A stretch of DNA of 8,682 bases from Acidobacteriota bacterium (GTDB taxonomy: Bacteria > Acidobacteriota > Blastocatellia > RBC074). Each line of letters opens with the position of its first letter. Positions within the stretch are counted from its first letter, which is position 1. Location of the stretch: positions 1-8,682 of the forward strand of contig JAGNMH010000181.1 of NCBI GenBank assembly GCA_017991275.1. The letters run 5' to 3'. Below, in pieces: positions 7,041-8,682 of the stretch. Under the pieces are notes generated by a model. That model worked only from the letters and a program-made list of their open reading frames with translations. It had not been told where the DNA came from and ran no database searches. The position numbers and the translations under genes were made by a program.

Positions 7041-7200
7041 TTTAATGAAGGCTGTGCAAATTGAAATCTCACGCAAAGCCGCGAAGGCGCAAAGAAACCA
7101 AGGAGAGAAAGATGGCTTGTTTTCTTTTCCTTTTTGGCGACTTTGCGACTTGGCGTGAACTGATTGATTCCATTGAAGATCAATTTGCACAGGCTTCAAT
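7041..7200. repeat. MITE-like palindromic repeat of the CGCAAAG type
   Basis: The outer arms TGAAGGCTGTGCAAATTGA (7046-7064) and its reverse complement (7180-7198) match at 18 of 19 positions. Just inside are diverged inverted arms of the repetitive 'CACGCAAAG..GCGAAGGCGCAAAG' type (7070-7094) and 'TTTTTGGCGACTTTGCGACTTGGCGTGAA' type (about 7131-7159, opposite sense), familiar from dispersed repeats in several bacterial phyla. The whole element is about 155 bp and has no transposase gene, so a non-autonomous MITE or REP-like hairpin is the best reading. It lies exactly between the mutase stop and the Uma2 gene, where the RNA could fold into a long hairpin. Its dispersed copy number cannot be tested from this window. 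Confidence 0.75.
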
Positions 7201-8682
7201 TTAATAGGTCGCTTCCGTGTATTCGCCGAACACCGCGCGCATTCTATCCGCAATCTCGCCCAGCGTCGCGTAGGCTTCAACCGCCGCGATGATCGGAGGC
7301 ATGAGGTTTTCGCCGGAGCGCGCGGCGGCTTCGACTTTCTCAAGCGCAGCCATTGCCGCGGCTGAGTCGCGTTCGGCTCGAACCTTTCGCACGCGCTCGA
7401 CCTGAGCCTGTTCAAACGCCGGGTCAATCTTCAACGTAGGAATCGAAGCTTCTTCCTTGATCTGAAACCGGTTCACGCCGACGACGATTTCCTCTTCGGC
7501 TTCCACGGCTTTCTGGAAATCGTAAGCGGCACGTTCGATCTCTCGCTGAACGTAACCGGCTTCGATGGCCGAAAGCATTCCGCCCATTTCGTCAATCTTG
7601 GCGATGTATTCAAACGCCAGTCGCTCGATTTCGTTGGTCAGGTGTTCAATCGCATAAGAACCCGCCAGCGGATCGGCGGTGTCTGCCACGCCGGATTCAT
7701 AGGCGATAACTTGCTGAGTTCGCAGAGCAATTCGCGCAGCGTCAGCCGTCGGCAAACCCAGAGCTTCGTCCATCGAATTGGTGTGCAGCGATTGAGTTCC
7801 GCCCAGCACCGCCGCCAAAGCCTGAATCGTAGTGCGGACGATGTTCACTTCGGGTTGTTGCGCGGTCAGCGTCGAACCGGCGGTTTGAGTGTGAAAACGC
7901 AGCATCATTGATTTCGGGTCTTTGGCTCCGAAACGATCTTTCATGATCTTCGCCCACATTCGCCTGGCAGCGCGGTACTTGGCGATTTCTTCCAGAAAGT
8001 CGTTGTGGCCGTTGAAAAAGAAAGCCAGTCGAGGAGCGAAATAGTCCACCGCCAACCCGGCATCAATCGCTGCTTGCACATAAGCGATGCCGTCGGCCAG
8101 CGTGAACGCGACTTCCTGCGCGGCAGTCGAACCGGCTTCGCGTATGTGGTAACCGCTGATCGAAATCGTGTTCCAGTTGGGAACCTCTTTGGCGCAGTAA
8201 GCGAAAATGTCCGTGATGATGCGAATCGAAGCTCGTGGCGGGTAAATGTAAGTTCCGCGCGCGATGTACTCTTTCAGAATGTCGTTTTGAATCGTGCCGC
8301 TCAGCTTGTCCGGCGTGACGCCTTGTTTTTTGGCTAAGGCGATGTAAAGCGCCAGCAAGATCGAAGCCGTCGAATTGATCGTCATCGAAGTCGAAACTTT
8401 GTCGAGCGGAATGCCGTCGAACAAAACTTCCATATCGGCCAGAGAATCAATCGGCACACCTACGCGACCGACTTCGCCCGAAGCCAAAGGGTGATCGCTG
8501 TCGTAACCAATCTGAGTCGGCAGGTCGAAGGCCACGGACAAGCCAGTCGTGCCTTGTTCCAGCAGATATTTGTACCGGCGATTGGATTCTTCAGCCGTAG
8601 CGAATCCGGCGTACTGCCGCATAGTCCACATCCGCCCGCGATACATCGTCGAATAAACTCCGCGAGTGAACGGGAACTTGCC
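7201..8682 (-). CDS. Methylmalonyl-CoA mutase, large (catalytic) subunit, 5' end missing
   Basis: Coenzyme B12-dependent TIM-barrel enzyme that interconverts methylmalonyl-CoA and succinyl-CoA in propionate and branched-chain/odd-chain catabolism. 493 residues are visible; the frame is open to the right edge with family sequence ([12 protein letters not shown]) before the first visible ATG at 8646, so the start lies outside. Counting from the edge, Tyr24 (RQYAGF), Arg142 ([11 protein letters not shown]) and His179 (SGYHI) have the same spacing (118 and 37) as Tyr89, Arg207 and His244 of the Propionibacterium enzyme. The Tyr/Arg pair binds the substrate carboxylate and argues for methylmalonyl-CoA rather than isobutyryl-CoA. 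The protein ends at [10 protein letters not shown] with no C-terminal cobalamin domain, so it must pair with a separate B12-binding subunit, which is not downstream here. The TAA stop overlaps the edge of the palindromic repeat. Confidence 0.95.
   Translation of the reverse strand, partial: GKFPFTRGVYSTMYRGRMWTMRQYAGFATAEESNRRYKYLLEQGTTGLSVAFDLPTQIGYDSDHPLASGEVGRVGVPIDSLADMEVLFDGIPLDKVSTSMTINSTASILLALYIALAKKQGVTPDKLSGTIQNDILKEYIARGTYIYPPRASIRIITDIFAYCAKEVPNWNTISISGYHIREAGSTAAQEVAFTLADGIAYVQAAIDAGLAVDYFAPRLAFFFNGHNDFLEEIAKYRAARRMWAKIMKDRFGAKDPKSMMLRFHTQTAGSTLTAQQPEVNIVRTTIQALAAVLGGTQSLHTNSMDEALGLPTADAARIALRTQQVIAYESGVADTADPLAGSYAIEHLTNEIERLAFEYIAKIDEMGGMLSAIEAGYVQREIERAAYDFQKAVEAEEEIVVGVNRFQIKEEASIPTLKIDPAFEQAQVERVRKVRAERDSAAAMAALEKVEAAARSGENLMPPIIAAVEAYATLGEIADRMRAVFGEYTEATY

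Overview
This window looks like ordinary bacterial chromosome, about 53-55% GC by eye in the genes. It carries five core or metabolic genes and one Uma2-family gene. The mix suggests Acidobacteriota or a similarly soil-type phylum: a GAF/sigma-54 activator with a Cys cluster, a split-type methylmalonyl-CoA mutase, a Uma2 gene, heptamer repeats and a 'CGCAAAG' palindromic repeat. No marker gene here proves this, so the taxonomy is an inference of low to moderate confidence.

Layout. Bases 2-1600 (+) encode most of a sigma-54 enhancer-binding activator whose start lies left of the window. It converges on 1628-2269 (-), a decarboxylase/aldolase of the hexulose-6-phosphate synthase (HUMPS) family. 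Bases 2270-2655 hold no gene. This gap is 38% GC (137 of 360 counted) and has three full matches to the DnaA-box consensus, one of them part of a perfect inverted repeat, plus an 11-bp direct repeat. It is a candidate origin-like or DnaA-responsive region, although gene orientation and base skew do not favour an origin.

Bases 2656-5259 (-) are ftsK and 5304-6441 (-) are prfB (release factor 2). They lie 44 bp apart with prfB first and are probably co-transcribed. The prfB reading frame is complete only if the classic RF2 programmed +1 frameshift at CTT-TGA-C is used, so its true start is 6441 and not the in-frame ATG at 6380. The prfB/ftsK junction is a heptanucleotide repeat array that encodes the last residues of RF2. 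With the present repeat number RF2 stops just after the array; other numbers would either add a long tail or fuse RF2 in frame to FtsK.

Bases 6527-7024 (-) encode a Uma2-family PD-(D/E)XK protein. Upstream of it, about 7041-7200, is a MITE-like palindromic repeat that opens a false N-terminal extension of that gene. Bases 7201-8682 (-) are the catalytic subunit of methylmalonyl-CoA mutase, without a B12 domain and cut by the right edge.

The genes do not form one pathway: RF2 and FtsK are translation and chromosome-segregation functions, the mutase belongs to propionyl-CoA/succinyl-CoA metabolism, and the rest are unlinked. I found no clear undescribed multi-gene system, no CRISPR array and no RNA gene. 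The most interesting signals are the DnaA-box cluster, the frame-controlling heptamer array and the MITE-like repeat.
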